A DNA stretch of 64,000 nucleotides from Saprospiraceae bacterium (GCA_021738725.1 JAIPBE010000007.1:1-64000); one strand, 5' to 3'. Shown: positions 10,028 to 20,182, numbered from the stretch's first letter. Notes: generated from the sequence alone by a model not told the origin. Numbers and translations are program-made.

Positions 10028-10864
10028 TCAATGATCTATTACGGCTGGATCAGGTCTGGAATAAGGTATGCCTTCCTTTGGCGTGACCGCTTTACCGGAG
10101 GGGTCCAGGATCTGGAAGGGAATGGTGCGTCTGTTCAATCCTGCGGGTATGGAAACATCAAAGTGAAGATGTGGACCGGAGCTCCAACCGGTATTCCCGC
10201 TTTTCCCGATCAACTGTCCCGCCACCACCTGATCTCCGATGTCGACCAGTGCCCCATCCTGCTGGAGGTGGACATAATTGCCGATGGTGCCATCTGCATG
10301 TTGGATCAATATGTAATTCGCATATTTCATACAACGCATAGAACTGCAACCGCGATCATTATCCTCTTTGAGGTCGATTACCCAGCCGCCCCTCGCAGCT
10401 GTCACGGGTGTTCCCTGCGGTACGGTCAGATCGATGGCATAATCACCGCGATGACTCCCCCGACCCTTGAATCCCTGGGATATGAGGACGTCTCGATGGG
10501 GCTCCATCGGCAACCAATAGATCTGTTCCGTATCGGGATGCACATTCCAGATATCCCCCTGGGATATCGTATACATGGATCGCGAGGAGTACCCCACACT
10601 TTGATTTTTCGGCGTCAGCCGCAATATTTCAGTCGGTTCAAAAGGCCCCCATTTGACCACACGAAGTGGAAGAGGATGATCTGACTGCAACCCTTTCATC
10701 TGTACGTCCACTTCGATCGAATACAATCCCGGAGATGTACATGAAGCGGTGTACACCACCTGGCCGGTTTTTGGATCTTCTTTCCACTTCACTTCCACGG
10801 GCGATTGCCCCCGGAGCGGCGGGGTTAACAGCAGGAAGGCCCAGAGCAGCATTTGGAAGTACAT
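10028..10864 (-). CDS. M23 (LytM-type) metallopeptidase
   Basis: A 278-residue exported protein. A signal peptide is followed by about 100 residues without a recognised domain, then a C-terminal M23 peptidase domain. The zinc ligands are readable: His and Asp in SHRGDYAID and the final HLHFD motif, with the intervening GTPV.A...G.V and YVHL segments. M23 enzymes cut peptidoglycan cross-links or act as matrix endopeptidases; all ligands appear present, so it is probably active. It may act in cell-wall remodelling. No partner gene is evident. Confidence 0.85.
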   Translation of the reverse strand: MYFQMLLWAFLLLTPPLRGQSPVEVKWKEDPKTGQVVYTASCTSPGLYSIEVDVQMKGLQSDHPLPLRVVKWGPFEPTEILRLTPKNQSVGYSSRSMYTISQGDIWNVHPDTEQIYWLPMEPHRDVLISQGFKGRGSHRGDYAIDLTVPQGTPVTAARGGWVIDLKEDNDRGCSSMRCMKYANYILIQHADGTIGNYVHLQQDGALVDIGDQVVAGQLIGKSGNTGWSSGPHLHFDVSIPAGLNRRTIPFQILDPSGKAVTPKEGIPYSRPDPAVIDH

Positions 10865-10961
10865 ATAACGGATGGCTTTGTGTGCAAACGCTCCATATAG
10901 GCTATCCAGTATTTCTGGCCTGAGGCAGACGTATTGATATGTAATAAAATTTTATGTAATC

Positions 10962-10978
10962 GTGGCAAATGTTGCCAC
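10962..10978. promoter_or_regulatory. Perfect inverted repeat between divergent genes
   Basis: Seven-base arms (10962-10968 and 10972-10978) surround ATG in the AT-rich space between the divergent M23 peptidase and barrel-protein genes. A 12-bp palindrome lies just upstream at 10944-10955. The position suits an operator, but no regulator is known. Confidence 0.3.
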
Positions 10979-11061
10979 AAATCAAGGAGTTGGACACCCG
11001 ACATTTGACAAGAGGAATTCATTCCACAAATACGACTCGTAAACCTGTTTAAAAACCTGCT

Positions 11062-11889
11062 ATGGATTTTCGTACACGACATCTGCCTCTTCTGCTGGTG
11101 CTACTCGGTTTCATCATTCCATTGCAAGCCCAAACGACTGATCAGGATGAGAGTATCGGTCCGAAATTCCGCTTCTATATGAGTGCCGGCCTTTCGGTAC
11201 AATCTCTCAGTGGTCGGATCGCTGACCACATGGAGCAATCCGGATTTGGTGATACGGACGCAACTTTTAGTACCTTATTTTTTATTCCAATCGTTACTTC
11301 AACGGACTATCCGGAAAAAGATGGTTCCTATGGATTTGCTGAAGTTGGAATGGATGTTCGATTGGCCAGATCAGGATGGGTAGGCTGTCGATTCGGGCTT
11401 GACCCCGCAGCGGGAGCTACCGGGTTTAAAAAGGTGGGTTCCTCCAGTTCAGGATTGTTGTTTTTCCCCCTGTTCTATTCCAGTTCAGACCATGGACACA
11501 TTGTGCATCGATCCATTTCCACCATGTATATCGGTCTGACCTATACGCGAGCGCTCAATGATCATTTTGAGGTTTCCTTGGGGCCAACTTTAGATTTCAA
11601 CACATCCTATAATGGAGACATTGACCTGGATAAGGAAAGAAAATATAACAGTATTGGAGGCAAGTTTGGTATTGCTCTCCAGTTGAATTCATGGTTGGGC
11701 CTCACAGCCGATTGGCGTTGGAGAAAATCGGTCTCTTTCAACGCCGTCTACAATAGCTATGAGAACGAAGCAGGGCAAGTGATCACGAGTGTTCTCCCAG
11801 GAGAAACATTTCCCATGCATTATTTCCGATTGGGGTTCAATATCCGATCATCTAATCAACCGAGGTCAAATCCTTCAGATGTAAAATGA
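11062..11889 (+). CDS. Outer-membrane beta-barrel hypothetical protein
   Basis: A 275-residue protein with a signal peptide ending near PLQAQ. The rest alternates short amphipathic strands with Gly/Asp turns (repeated Y.GLTY, VSLGP.LDFN, LGLTADWRWR, FRLGFNI) and ends in an aromatic-rich strand, as in small outer-membrane barrels. No specific family is recognised. It is followed 53 bases later by a small HTH gene on the same strand. Confidence 0.6.
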   Translation: MDFRTRHLPLLLVLLGFIIPLQAQTTDQDESIGPKFRFYMSAGLSVQSLSGRIADHMEQSGFGDTDATFSTLFFIPIVTSTDYPEKDGSYGFAEVGMDVRLARSGWVGCRFGLDPAAGATGFKKVGSSSSGLLFFPLFYSSSDHGHIVHRSISTMYIGLTYTRALNDHFEVSLGPTLDFNTSYNGDIDLDKERKYNSIGGKFGIALQLNSWLGLTADWRWRKSVSFNAVYNSYENEAGQVITSVLPGETFPMHYFRLGFNIRSSNQPRSNPSDVK

Positions 11890-11942
11890 TTCCCATCCTG
11901 ATTCTAGACTACTGTATTAACCAATTTGTAAAATAGTAAAAC

Positions 11943-12191
11943 ATGAAACATCAAGAAAAGAAAAATGTGACTTTATCTCCACGAGAGGAAGAAGTGGCAA
12001 ACTTTTTGTGTTACGAATGGACATGTAAGGAGATCGCCGCCCGAATTGGATTGTCTGAGACAACGGTCATCACCCACATGGTACGCATCCGTAAGAAATT
12101 GGGTGTCCGTAATGTAGCTGGTGTGGTTCGGGTAGTCATCCTCAATGGTTGGTTAAAACCAATCGAACATCTGGTAGCCATCAGAGTTTGA
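11943..12191 (+). CDS. Stand-alone LuxR-type HTH protein
   Basis: An 82-residue protein that is essentially only a LuxR/GerE DNA-binding domain: LSPREEEVA opens the helix bundle, EIAARIGLSETTV is the helix-turn-helix, and IRKKLGVRN the closing helix. It has no receiver, sensor or membrane domain, so the signal that controls it is not visible. Such one-domain regulators occur in Bacteroidota. Possible targets are the barrel gene just upstream or the small ORF downstream; this is positional inference only. Confidence 0.8.
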   Translation: MKHQEKKNVTLSPREEEVANFLCYEWTCKEIAARIGLSETTVITHMVRIRKKLGVRNVAGVVRVVILNGWLKPIEHLVAIRV

Positions 12192-12215
12192 AGTACTCCG
12201 AAATTCGATAATAAA

Positions 12216-12308
12216 ATGGCAGCTGAAATTCTTCTATTTTTTATTGGGACGGCCGGGTTATTGTTGTTGCAACTTCCTGACAAGGCTGAGAGTGACAAAC
12301 AGAATTAA
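12216..12308 (+). CDS. Possible 30-residue single-span membrane protein
   Basis: An ATG-initiated 30-codon frame lies 24 bases after the HTH gene on the same strand. Its first two-thirds is one uninterrupted hydrophobic helix (EILLFFIGTAGLLLLQL) followed by a charged tail (KAESDKQN). This organisation is that of small membrane proteins, but length alone gives weak support. Conservation in relatives would decide whether it is real. Confidence 0.35.
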   Translation: MAAEILLFFIGTAGLLLLQLPDKAESDKQN

Positions 12309-12385
12309 TGGGCCCTCTTTTAAAAGAGATTGCATGCCATTCGTGTTGAATACTTGAGGCGCTGAATGGAGTGAGCCCCAATGAG

Positions 12386-13141
12386 TTAATAACGAATACT
12401 CCAATACGGATTCCGCTCTGCACCTACACTATCCTTGAGATAGGTCTCGATCAAATCCTGATATTTTGCAAGGTCGATCTTCTTTCCTTTCATTTTTTTA
12501 GGTAGGTTCACGCCATCCGGCATGGGCTTGAGGTCAACATTCGAAGCGGTTACCACCAGGGAGCCGCCATTGACCTCCAGTTCCAGAATCGCACCGGGTA
12601 ATCCACCGAACATTTCCGGCCCCACCGGGACCGGGATCTCATCGGTGAACCAGGCGACGATATGCTGATTTTTGATCGTATCCCGCGTCTCAGCACTCAT
12701 ACACACATAGCCTTGAATATCCTTGATCTCGGACAGGATCTTCCACTTCGGGAACTGGAGATCGTCTTCCACCAGATACGTGCGATCCAGCATTTCCAAC
12801 CAGTCTGTACGGCGCCTGTTTTTCAGATCGCGATAGATCAGATAGTCGTCTTTTCGCCAGGCCCACGAATTGTCATCGGAAGTGGCGGCTGTTTCGTCAT
12901 GGGTGTAACTGCTTTCATCTGCAGTGAAGCGCAGAATGTAATTGCTGGAATATCCATCGTCCGAACCCCAGGTTAAATTGGCTCGGTCTTTCTCTGCCTG
13001 ACTCAGAAATGGCAGCTCCTCCATGATCTTGATCCAATAGGACGTTCGTTTGTAGGTAATTTCACCGGAGATGTTCTGCGCGGCCAGAGAAATACTGCCC
13101 AGGTATAGAAACAGGAATAGTATGGGTCGTATCACAGTCAT
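12386..13141 (-). CDS. GLPGLI family protein
   Basis: A 251-residue exported protein from the ATG at 13141. That start is chosen over the in-frame start at 13192 because it gives a standard signal peptide (ending near SLAAQ) and avoids overlap with the upstream gene. The family-defining GLPG(A/L)I motif is present in FGGLPGAILEL, with the upstream W.T..IPVP.GP segment typical of TIGR01200-type proteins. The function is unknown. It directly follows a TonB-type barrel gene in the same direction, a frequent arrangement for this family, suggesting a joint role at the outer membrane. Confidence 0.85.
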   Translation of the reverse strand: MTVIRPILFLFLYLGSISLAAQNISGEITYKRTSYWIKIMEELPFLSQAEKDRANLTWGSDDGYSSNYILRFTADESSYTHDETAATSDDNSWAWRKDDYLIYRDLKNRRRTDWLEMLDRTYLVEDDLQFPKWKILSEIKDIQGYVCMSAETRDTIKNQHIVAWFTDEIPVPVGPEMFGGLPGAILELEVNGGSLVVTASNVDLKPMPDGVNLPKKMKGKKIDLAKYQDLIETYLKDSVGAERNPYWSIRY

Positions 13142-13182
13142 TTGTTGTCGTTTAATAAGGAAAGCAAATAGTCTGGCAGAGG

Positions 13183-16020
13183 TTACCACCAACCACGTCC
13201 TTTTTTCAAACTCGTATCGATGCCTTGCAAATTATAGGTAAACGACAGCATGTAATACCGGGCCAGGGTACTGGTCCGAGTCTCACGCACCATGTTTGCA
13301 CTCGCATATTGATTGACCCCCAAATTCCTGTTGAGCAGATCATATCCGGAAAGCCGAATTTCGCCACGCTTATTCGGAAACAAAACCTTGTACAGGGAGG
13401 CACTGAGAATGGGGACGTCTTGATTGAATCCGAATCGATCGTTCTGATAGATATCATAATCAAAGTGGACGTTCGCGAAGACCCCCCATACTACAATGGT
13501 GTTGAGATCAACACTATACGTCTGATTGAACAGGGTCTGATTCTGTTCCGCGTTGATCGAATACTTCGTATCGGTAAGGTTAAAACGTCCGGTCAGATAA
13601 AGCGTCAATTTTTCACTCGGTGTGATGTTCAATCTCAATTGACCCCAATGACCATTGGATAATGTCGCATTTTCAATCGTATTTACCAGAGCAAATCGCT
13701 TGTTCCAGCTGTAGCCGTAGTTGAGATTGATCGTGAACTGGTTTTTAATGATCGGAAATCCATAGTTGACGGATGCACTGGCAGATTGTCCGCCCTTATA
13801 GTTGATCGTTTTTGAATTAGTGACCAGTAGAGAGTCGACTGTTTGTTCCTGGACAAATGCATTGTCAATAATCCGGTAATTCACGGTAGTGAATAGATTG
13901 GTGAATGTGGCCGGACTGAACTGGCGGAACATCATCCGGATATTATGGTCGATCTGGGGGATCAGATTCGGATTTCCCTCCCGGATGAACAATGGATTGC
14001 TATTATCGACGATCGGTTGCAAGTTTCGCATGGATGGTTCTCTTGCATTCACCGTATAGGAGCCTTGCAGATAACGATTCCGTTTCAGGTCGAAACTCAT
14101 GTTCACATTCGGGATCCAGTTCGGGAAAGTGCGCCGGATGATGGTATCGATCATCACGGATGGACCGCTGCGAAAGTCTCCCTCCAACTGAAATTCCTGG
14201 CGGGCCATTCCGGCAGAAAGGTTGATGCCTTTGAAGGAGTAGCGCAGGGACATTCCCAGGCGATGCAGGTCGATCCGATTATCATAATACCGACTGAGGA
14301 AGTCATTGGGGGATGGCGTATCCTGAATGACGTCTGCAACATCACGATCGACGCTTTCCAATCGCAGGTTGTAGTTGTAGAAAGTCTGCCAGTAGAATCG
14401 TTTTCCAAAAGGTTCGACATACATGGCACTGGACTTGACCTGCTGTCGCAAACCGATCGCAGCGATATCTTGTTCGATCACTGAAGTGGAGTCCAGCAAG
14501 CCTGCGTTATCATAAAATTCATTGGTACTGGACTGTGTTCCATTCTGGTCCGAGTCATTGACGAAATAGGCGCCACTCCATCCCAGGCTTCGGCCTTTCT
14601 TTTTAAACTTTTTCCGATAGATCAGACTGCCTGTCAAATAACGGGCGTCCTGTTTGAACCGATTGTCATACTGGGTGTAATTGGACAGGGAATTGTCGGA
14701 CCGGTAATAGCGATAGGTGCCATCGTTCAGATTGTCTCGTTGATTCAACACCCCGTTGGCATTGAACACAAGTGTGTTGAGTGAATCGATCTTCTGTTCC
14801 AGCCGGAACTGTACCCGATGGCCCATATTGGTATTGTCCTGGGAGCTGACGTCCTCACTCGAATAGGTGGCATCGGGTAAAAAATTCTCCTGGTTGCGGG
14901 TGGCATCAGCGGTGAGCTGGGCACGGTCGAAAAAGTATACCGCATTGAGATCGGTCTTTTCTTCAGCGTAGGAGTAATTGAGGCCGCCCTGGATATTACG
15001 CGGAAAACCGGAGGATTGATCCCCAAAGAAACTGTTTGTAATATCTCCGATATCGTCATCGTCTTCATCTCCTCCATAACGGATGATGTACCCGCCACCG
15101 CCACCGAAGCCAAAGTCACCTCCGTCATCCCAGTTGAAGGATTGGCTGCCGCGGAAGTCCTGGTAGTCATCCCAGCTGAGGCCATTTCGGCCTGTGTTAT
15201 TGCCGATGCCGATGATGGAAAACTGTTCCTTCTTGTTGAATTTGTTGTAGTTGCCTTTCATTTCGGCTCGCTCCTCGGTGCCGGCTCCGGCAATGATCTT
15301 CCCAAATCCTCCTTTTTTGAATTCCTCCTTGAGTTCGAGGTTCATGGTTTTTTCGGGCGGCGTGGAGGAAGCCCCCGTCAGCTTCTGCTCTTCTGATTCT
15401 TCATCGAAAACCTGGACCTTTTTGATCCCTTCGGCGGGGAGGTTCTTGGTTGCTGTCTTGGGGTCGTTTCCAAAAAAGCGTTTTCCGTCAACGGTGACCT
15501 TGGTGACAGACTGCCCTTCAGCGGAGATGGATCCATCTTGTCCCACCTCGATGCCGGGGAGTCGGCGCAAGAGGTCTTCGACAGATGACCCGGGAGCGAC
15601 CTTGAATTTGCTTGCGTCATATTCAATGGTGTCTCCGCGGATGGACATGGGTGCTTTGGCCGCTTTTACCACGACTTCAAACAGATCTTTGGCGATCTCT
15701 TCCAGACGGATCTCTCCGATATTCACATCACCTGCAGGTTCGGGATTGACATTGATGATCTGTGGCATGAATCCCACATAGCTGATCTTTAGGAGGGCGG
15801 GTGCTCTTTTTTGTCGCTTGAGAATAAAGCTTCCGTCTTCTTCGGTCCGGGTATAACTGATCAGCGTCGTGTCCACAGGATCGAGCAGAAGCACTGTCGA
15901 AAGGGGGAGGGGGATGCCGAGTGTGTCGGCCACGATGCCAGAGATATCGAGATTCTTCGACTGGCTGTACATGACTTGGGTAAGGAGCAGCAGGACTGCC
16001 AGTGAAAGAAGTCGTCGCAT
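13183..16020 (-). CDS. TonB-dependent-receptor-like outer-membrane barrel (OMP_b-brl_3 type)
   Basis: A 945-residue protein: signal peptide ending near VMYSQ, a carboxypeptidase-regulatory-like domain (about residues 25-105), a plug-like domain with the VEDLLRRLPGIEV.QDG.I...G..V..V.VDG.RFFG pattern, then a long barrel. A Gly/Asp-rich loop (GGDFGFGGGGGY followed by GGDEDDDD) sits near residues 295-325. It lacks the SusC-specific N-terminal motif and has no SusD partner; its genetic partner is the GLPGLI protein 41 bases downstream. The substrate is unknown. Read divergently from purL. Confidence 0.85.
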   Translation of the reverse strand: MRRLLSLAVLLLLTQVMYSQSKNLDISGIVADTLGIPLPLSTVLLLDPVDTTLISYTRTEEDGSFILKRQKRAPALLKISYVGFMPQIINVNPEPAGDVNIGEIRLEEIAKDLFEVVVKAAKAPMSIRGDTIEYDASKFKVAPGSSVEDLLRRLPGIEVGQDGSISAEGQSVTKVTVDGKRFFGNDPKTATKNLPAEGIKKVQVFDEESEEQKLTGASSTPPEKTMNLELKEEFKKGGFGKIIAGAGTEERAEMKGNYNKFNKKEQFSIIGIGNNTGRNGLSWDDYQDFRGSQSFNWDDGGDFGFGGGGGYIIRYGGDEDDDDIGDITNSFFGDQSSGFPRNIQGGLNYSYAEEKTDLNAVYFFDRAQLTADATRNQENFLPDATYSSEDVSSQDNTNMGHRVQFRLEQKIDSLNTLVFNANGVLNQRDNLNDGTYRYYRSDNSLSNYTQYDNRFKQDARYLTGSLIYRKKFKKKGRSLGWSGAYFVNDSDQNGTQSSTNEFYDNAGLLDSTSVIEQDIAAIGLRQQVKSSAMYVEPFGKRFYWQTFYNYNLRLESVDRDVADVIQDTPSPNDFLSRYYDNRIDLHRLGMSLRYSFKGINLSAGMARQEFQLEGDFRSGPSVMIDTIIRRTFPNWIPNVNMSFDLKRNRYLQGSYTVNAREPSMRNLQPIVDNSNPLFIREGNPNLIPQIDHNIRMMFRQFSPATFTNLFTTVNYRIIDNAFVQEQTVDSLLVTNSKTINYKGGQSASASVNYGFPIIKNQFTINLNYGYSWNKRFALVNTIENATLSNGHWGQLRLNITPSEKLTLYLTGRFNLTDTKYSINAEQNQTLFNQTYSVDLNTIVVWGVFANVHFDYDIYQNDRFGFNQDVPILSASLYKVLFPNKRGEIRLSGYDLLNRNLGVNQYASANMVRETRTSTLARYYMLSFTYNLQGIDTSLKKGRGWW

Positions 16021-16241
16021 AGGAGTGTTCGTTGAATAGGTGCTTGAAGATGCAAATCTTCAACCAAACCGAAAAGACAATTAACGGTACCGTAACAGAA
16101 TAATAACGCGGAGCGAATCGTTGGTTCGACTGAAAATCAGATGACCAATTTCCCCTGTTGAGGATGTGATCAATTTCCGTTGATCAGATAAGAATAGAAA
16201 AATCGATGCTTGAATGACACGGCGTACCCGTTCGCAAACCT

Positions 16242-16249
16242 TACCTTTG
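16242..16249 (+). promoter_or_regulatory. Bacteroidota -7 promoter element of purL
   Basis: TACCTTTG matches the -7 consensus TAnnTTTG and leaves a leader of about 30 bases before the ATG at 16282. No well-spaced -33 element was seen. Confidence 0.55.
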
Positions 16250-16281
16250 CACCTTCATTTTTTCAGGATAAAACTGCCGCT

Positions 16282-19200
16282 ATGGTCTACTTCTTTGGCA
16301 ACCCTACCCTCAAGATCTATGCGGTGCAAACCCAACAGAACCTTACTGACGGAGATATTGAGAAACTGACCTGGTTGTTCGGGAATGAACCCCTACTGGA
16401 TCACGCTTCCATCTCCGGACCTTTCATCGGTCCCAGGGCTACGATGATCAGCCCCTGGAGCACGAATGCCGTCGAGATCACCCAGAATATGGCCATCCAG
16501 GGGATTCGGCGTATGGAGGAGTATCATTTCTTTCGCGCTGGAGATACACATGATCCCATGCTCTCCCAGAAATTCCAGGTGCTCGGGCAGGATCTCTTTG
16601 ATATCCATACCCAACCCGTGCCCGTGCTGGAGATCGATGATATCTCGGCCTTCAATGACCAGGAGGGACTGGCCCTGAATGCGGAGGAGATCGAATACCT
16701 GGATGAGGTAGCTGAGCGGATCGGACGAAAGCTGACGGATTCAGAGGTCTTCGGATTCTCCCAGGTCAACAGCGAACACTGCCGCCACAAGATCTTCAAC
16801 GGCACCTTTGTGATCGATGGTCTGGAAAAGCCGAGCTCCCTTTTTCAACTCATCAAAAAGACCTCCAAGGAGCACCCCAACGAGATCGTTTCGGCATACA
16901 AGGATAATGTGGCCTTTATCAAAGGCCCTGCGTTGACTCAATTCGCACCAGCTCGTCCGGATGTACCTGAGTGGTATGTCAGAAAATCATTTGATTCTGT
17001 CCTTTCCCTGAAGGCGGAAACCCACAATTTCCCAACAACCGTTGAACCATTTAATGGGGCTGCAACGGGTTCCGGAGGGGAGATCCGCGATCGGATGGCT
17101 GGAGGACGCGGCTCGATTCCCCTGGCAGGAACGGCAGTGTATATGACGGCATATTCTCGACTGGCTGATGGCGAGCGATCCTGGGAAAAGGGAATGGCAG
17201 AACGGCTATGGCTTTATCAGACGCCATTAGATATATTGATCAAGGCCTCCAATGGAGCGTCGGATTTTGGCAACAAATTCGGGCAGCCTCTTATCGCGGG
17301 ATCTGTGCTCACTTTCGAACATGAAGAACACGGTCGTCAATTAGGATTCGACAAGGTGATTATGATGGCTGGTGGCATCGGCTATGGAAAAGCGGAACAA
17401 GCCCTAAAAGGTGACCCTGCTGCTGGCGATAAAATCGTGGTGATGGGTGGCGACAATTACCGGATCGGCATGGGAGGTGCAGCTGTTTCCTCAGCAGATA
17501 CGGGTGAGTTTCAATCCCTCATCGAGCTCAATGCCGTCCAACGGTCCAATCCCGAGATGCAGAAACGGGTGTCCAATGCCGTGCGGGGGATGGTGGAGAG
17601 TGACAAGAACTTCATTGTCTCCATCCACGATCATGGAGCAGGCGGCCACCTCAACTGCTTGTCCGAATTGGTAGAAGCCACAGGTGGAAAAATCAATCTG
17701 GATGGATTGCCCGTCGGCGATCCAACCCTGTCTGCCAAGGAGATCATTGGCAATGAATCCCAGGAGCGGATGGGCCTGGTGATCAATCCTAACCACCTGG
17801 ATACATTAAAACGGATTGCCGAACGCGAACGTGCACCTCTATATGAGGTCGGCGATGTGACAGGTGATATGCGATTCACTTTTCAATCTGCCGCCTCGGG
17901 TGCCAAGCCCATGGATCTGGCTTTGAGTGATATGTTTGGCAGTTCACCACAGACGGTTTTGACAGACCGCACGATTGATCGACCCTATGCCTCGGTCACG
18001 GTGGATGCGACTACTCTTCAGCATGATATTCGAAAAGTACTACGACTGGAGGCTGTTGCTTGCAAGGACTGGTTGACCAATAAGGTAGACCGTTGTGTGG
18101 GTGGACTGGTGGCCAAGCAACAATGTGCTGGGCCTCTGCAGTTGCCCCTCAACAACTGTGGTGTGATGGCCTTGGACTTCGAAGGAAAGAGTGGACTGGC
18201 TACATCGATTGGGCACAGCCCGGTGAGTGGTCTCATTGATCCGGTTGCGGGTAGTCAAAACTCCATCGCTGAAGCCCTGACCAATATCGTCTGGGCACCT
18301 CTTGAAAAAGGTCTCAAGTCGGTCTCCTTGTCAGCCAACTGGATGTGGCCCTGTAAAAATGAGGGAGAAGATGCCCGTCTTTATGCCGCTGTTGAAGCGG
18401 TCTCCGAATTTGCATTGGCACTGGGGATCAACATTCCGACAGGGAAGGACTCCTTGTCGATGAAGCAGAAATATCCGGATGGTAGCGAGGTTATTTCTCC
18501 GGGTACAGTCATTATTTCTGCGGCAGGGCATTGTATGGATCGCACAGCGGTTGTCGAGCCTGTCCTTCAGAAAAATGGTGGTCCGATCTACCTGATCGAT
18601 CTCTCGGGAGAGGGATGTGAACTGGGAGGTACTTCCTTTGCCCAGACACAAAACAGGGTAGGGGAGAAAGCACCTTCTGTAAACGATGCGGCGGCATTTG
18701 CCCGCGGTTTTGATGCTATTCAGGACCTGATTAAAAATGGTCAAATTCAGGCGGGACATGATATTTCTGCTGGAGGACTATTGACCTGCTTGCTAGAAAT
18801 GTGTTTTGCGGATAATGAACTGGGTGCAGATATCGACTTGTCAAATGCAGGCGAATCGGATCTGGTCAAGCGTCTGTTTGCTGAGAATACGGGAGTCGTT
18901 ATTCAAGCAGTGGATGATTCCGTAGAAGCATTCCTCCAGGGCGCAGACGTCTCCTTTGTTCAGATAGGTCAAGCGACCAACAAGGCCGAGTTGGCGATCA
19001 CACATGGTGGGAAGACACATTCATTTGATGTGGCTGAGTTGCGGGATGTGTGGTTTGATACTTCTCGCCAGTTTGACCGTCACCAGACTACGGAGGGCAA
19101 GGCGGATGAACGCTTTGAGAATTACAAAAAGCAGCCGCTTCATTATGCATTCCCTGCCGGGTTTGACGGACGTCGGCCTGTACGCACTGGAGATGGTCCT

Positions 19201-19947
19201 CGGATCAAGGCAGCCATCATCCGGGAAAAGGGGAGTAACTCCGAGCGGGAGATGGCTCATGCCATGTACCTGGCTGGCTTTGATGTGAAGGATGTTCATA
19301 TGACGGATCTGATCTCTGGACGGGAGACCTTGGAGGATGTCCGGTTTATCGGTGCGGTGGGAGGATTTTCGAACAGTGATGTGCTGGGTTCAGCCAAGGG
19401 CTGGGCAGGTGCATTTAAGTATAATGAAAAAGCGCGCACGGCTCTCGATTTGTTTTTTGCTCGGGAGGATGTCTTGTCGGTAGGGATCTGCAATGGCTGT
19501 CAGCTGTTTGTCGAACTCAACCTGATCAACCCGGAGCATGCGCAGCCACCCCGAATGTTGCACAATGAATCACACAAGCACGAGAGTGTGTTTACATCGG
19601 TTGTTATCCCGGAAAATAATTCGGTCATGCTGTCATCATTGGCTGGCACCAGGCTCGGAATATGGGTCTCACATGGTGAGGGGAAATTCCATCTGCCTCT
19701 GTCGGAGGATCGGTATAATATTGTCGCCAAATACGGCTATGATGGCTATCCGGCCAATCCGAATGGCAGTGATTACAATACGGCTATGTTGGCCAGTGCG
19801 GATGGCCGCCATCTGGTGACCATGCCTCACTTCGAGCGCTCCATGTTCCGCTGGAACTGGGCTAATTATCCTGCAGACCGGAAGGGAGATGATATCTCAC
19901 CCTGGATCGAGGTGTTTGTGAATGCGAGGAAGTGGCTGGAGGGATAG
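16282..19947 (+). CDS. purL: Phosphoribosylformylglycinamidine synthase, large single-chain type
   Basis: A 1221-residue enzyme of step 4 of purine synthesis: FGAR plus glutamine and ATP gives FGAM. The ATG at 16282 (MVYFFGNP) is used because the upstream extension covers the promoter. Order: N-terminal PurS-like region, linker with GFSQVNSEHCRHKIF, two PurM-like ATP-binding halves (the first with KAETHNFPTTVEPFNGAATG), and a C-terminal class I glutamine amidotransferase. The amidotransferase has nucleophile Cys in GICNGCQ and the His/Glu pair in SHGEGKF. All catalytic signatures look intact. A second diverged copy of its last ~40 codons lies at 21665-21780, so its present 3' end may have been supplied by recombination. 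Confidence 0.97.
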   Translation: MVYFFGNPTLKIYAVQTQQNLTDGDIEKLTWLFGNEPLLDHASISGPFIGPRATMISPWSTNAVEITQNMAIQGIRRMEEYHFFRAGDTHDPMLSQKFQVLGQDLFDIHTQPVPVLEIDDISAFNDQEGLALNAEEIEYLDEVAERIGRKLTDSEVFGFSQVNSEHCRHKIFNGTFVIDGLEKPSSLFQLIKKTSKEHPNEIVSAYKDNVAFIKGPALTQFAPARPDVPEWYVRKSFDSVLSLKAETHNFPTTVEPFNGAATGSGGEIRDRMAGGRGSIPLAGTAVYMTAYSRLADGERSWEKGMAERLWLYQTPLDILIKASNGASDFGNKFGQPLIAGSVLTFEHEEHGRQLGFDKVIMMAGGIGYGKAEQALKGDPAAGDKIVVMGGDNYRIGMGGAAVSSADTGEFQSLIELNAVQRSNPEMQKRVSNAVRGMVESDKNFIVSIHDHGAGGHLNCLSELVEATGGKINLDGLPVGDPTLSAKEIIGNESQERMGLVINPNHLDTLKRIAERERAPLYEVGDVTGDMRFTFQSAASGAKPMDLALSDMFGSSPQTVLTDRTIDRPYASVTVDATTLQHDIRKVLRLEAVACKDWLTNKVDRCVGGLVAKQQCAGPLQLPLNNCGVMALDFEGKSGLATSIGHSPVSGLIDPVAGSQNSIAEALTNIVWAPLEKGLKSVSLSANWMWPCKNEGEDARLYAAVEAVSEFALALGINIPTGKDSLSMKQKYPDGSEVISPGTVIISAAGHCMDRTAVVEPVLQKNGGPIYLIDLSGEGCELGGTSFAQTQNRVGEKAPSVNDAAAFARGFDAIQDLIKNGQIQAGHDISAGGLLTCLLEMCFADNELGADIDLSNAGESDLVKRLFAENTGVVIQAVDDSVEAFLQGADVSFVQIGQATNKAELAITHGGKTHSFDVAELRDVWFDTSRQFDRHQTTEGKADERFENYKKQPLHYAFPAGFDGRRPVRTGDGPRIKAAIIREKGSNSEREMAHAMYLAGFDVKDVHMTDLISGRETLEDVRFIGAVGGFSNSDVLGSAKGWAGAFKYNEKARTALDLFFAREDVLSVGICNGCQLFVELNLINPEHAQPPRMLHNESHKHESVFTSVVIPENNSVMLSSLAGTRLGIWVSHGEGKFHLPLSEDRYNIVAKYGYDGYPANPNGSDYNTAMLASADGRHLVTMPHFERSMFRWNWANYPADRKGDDISPWIEVFVNARKWLEG

Positions 19948-20153
19948 GGTATTCCTGAACAGAGAGAAATGATATGATGTTGATCTCCTTTCCTTGCCTG
20001 CTGGTTTATTCAAATCGCAAGAAGATTCGAACCGATCAGGGAAGGTGCTGTTGGAAGCATGTTTGTGGAGTTGAGATGGGGTGAATCAAATGATTCATTT
20101 GAAGGCGTCCAGGCAAATAAGGAGATTTGAAACGAATGTTGCTGTCCAACCGT

Positions 20154-20161
20154 TAACTTTA
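20154..20161 (+). promoter_or_regulatory. Possible -7 element of the MNT gene
   Basis: TAACTTTA differs from TAnnTTTG in the last base and lies 21 bases before the chosen ATG at 20183. A TTTG at 20126-20129 could be the -33 box. Confidence 0.35.
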
Positions 20162-20182
20162 CTGAACCAACTCGTGTACATC

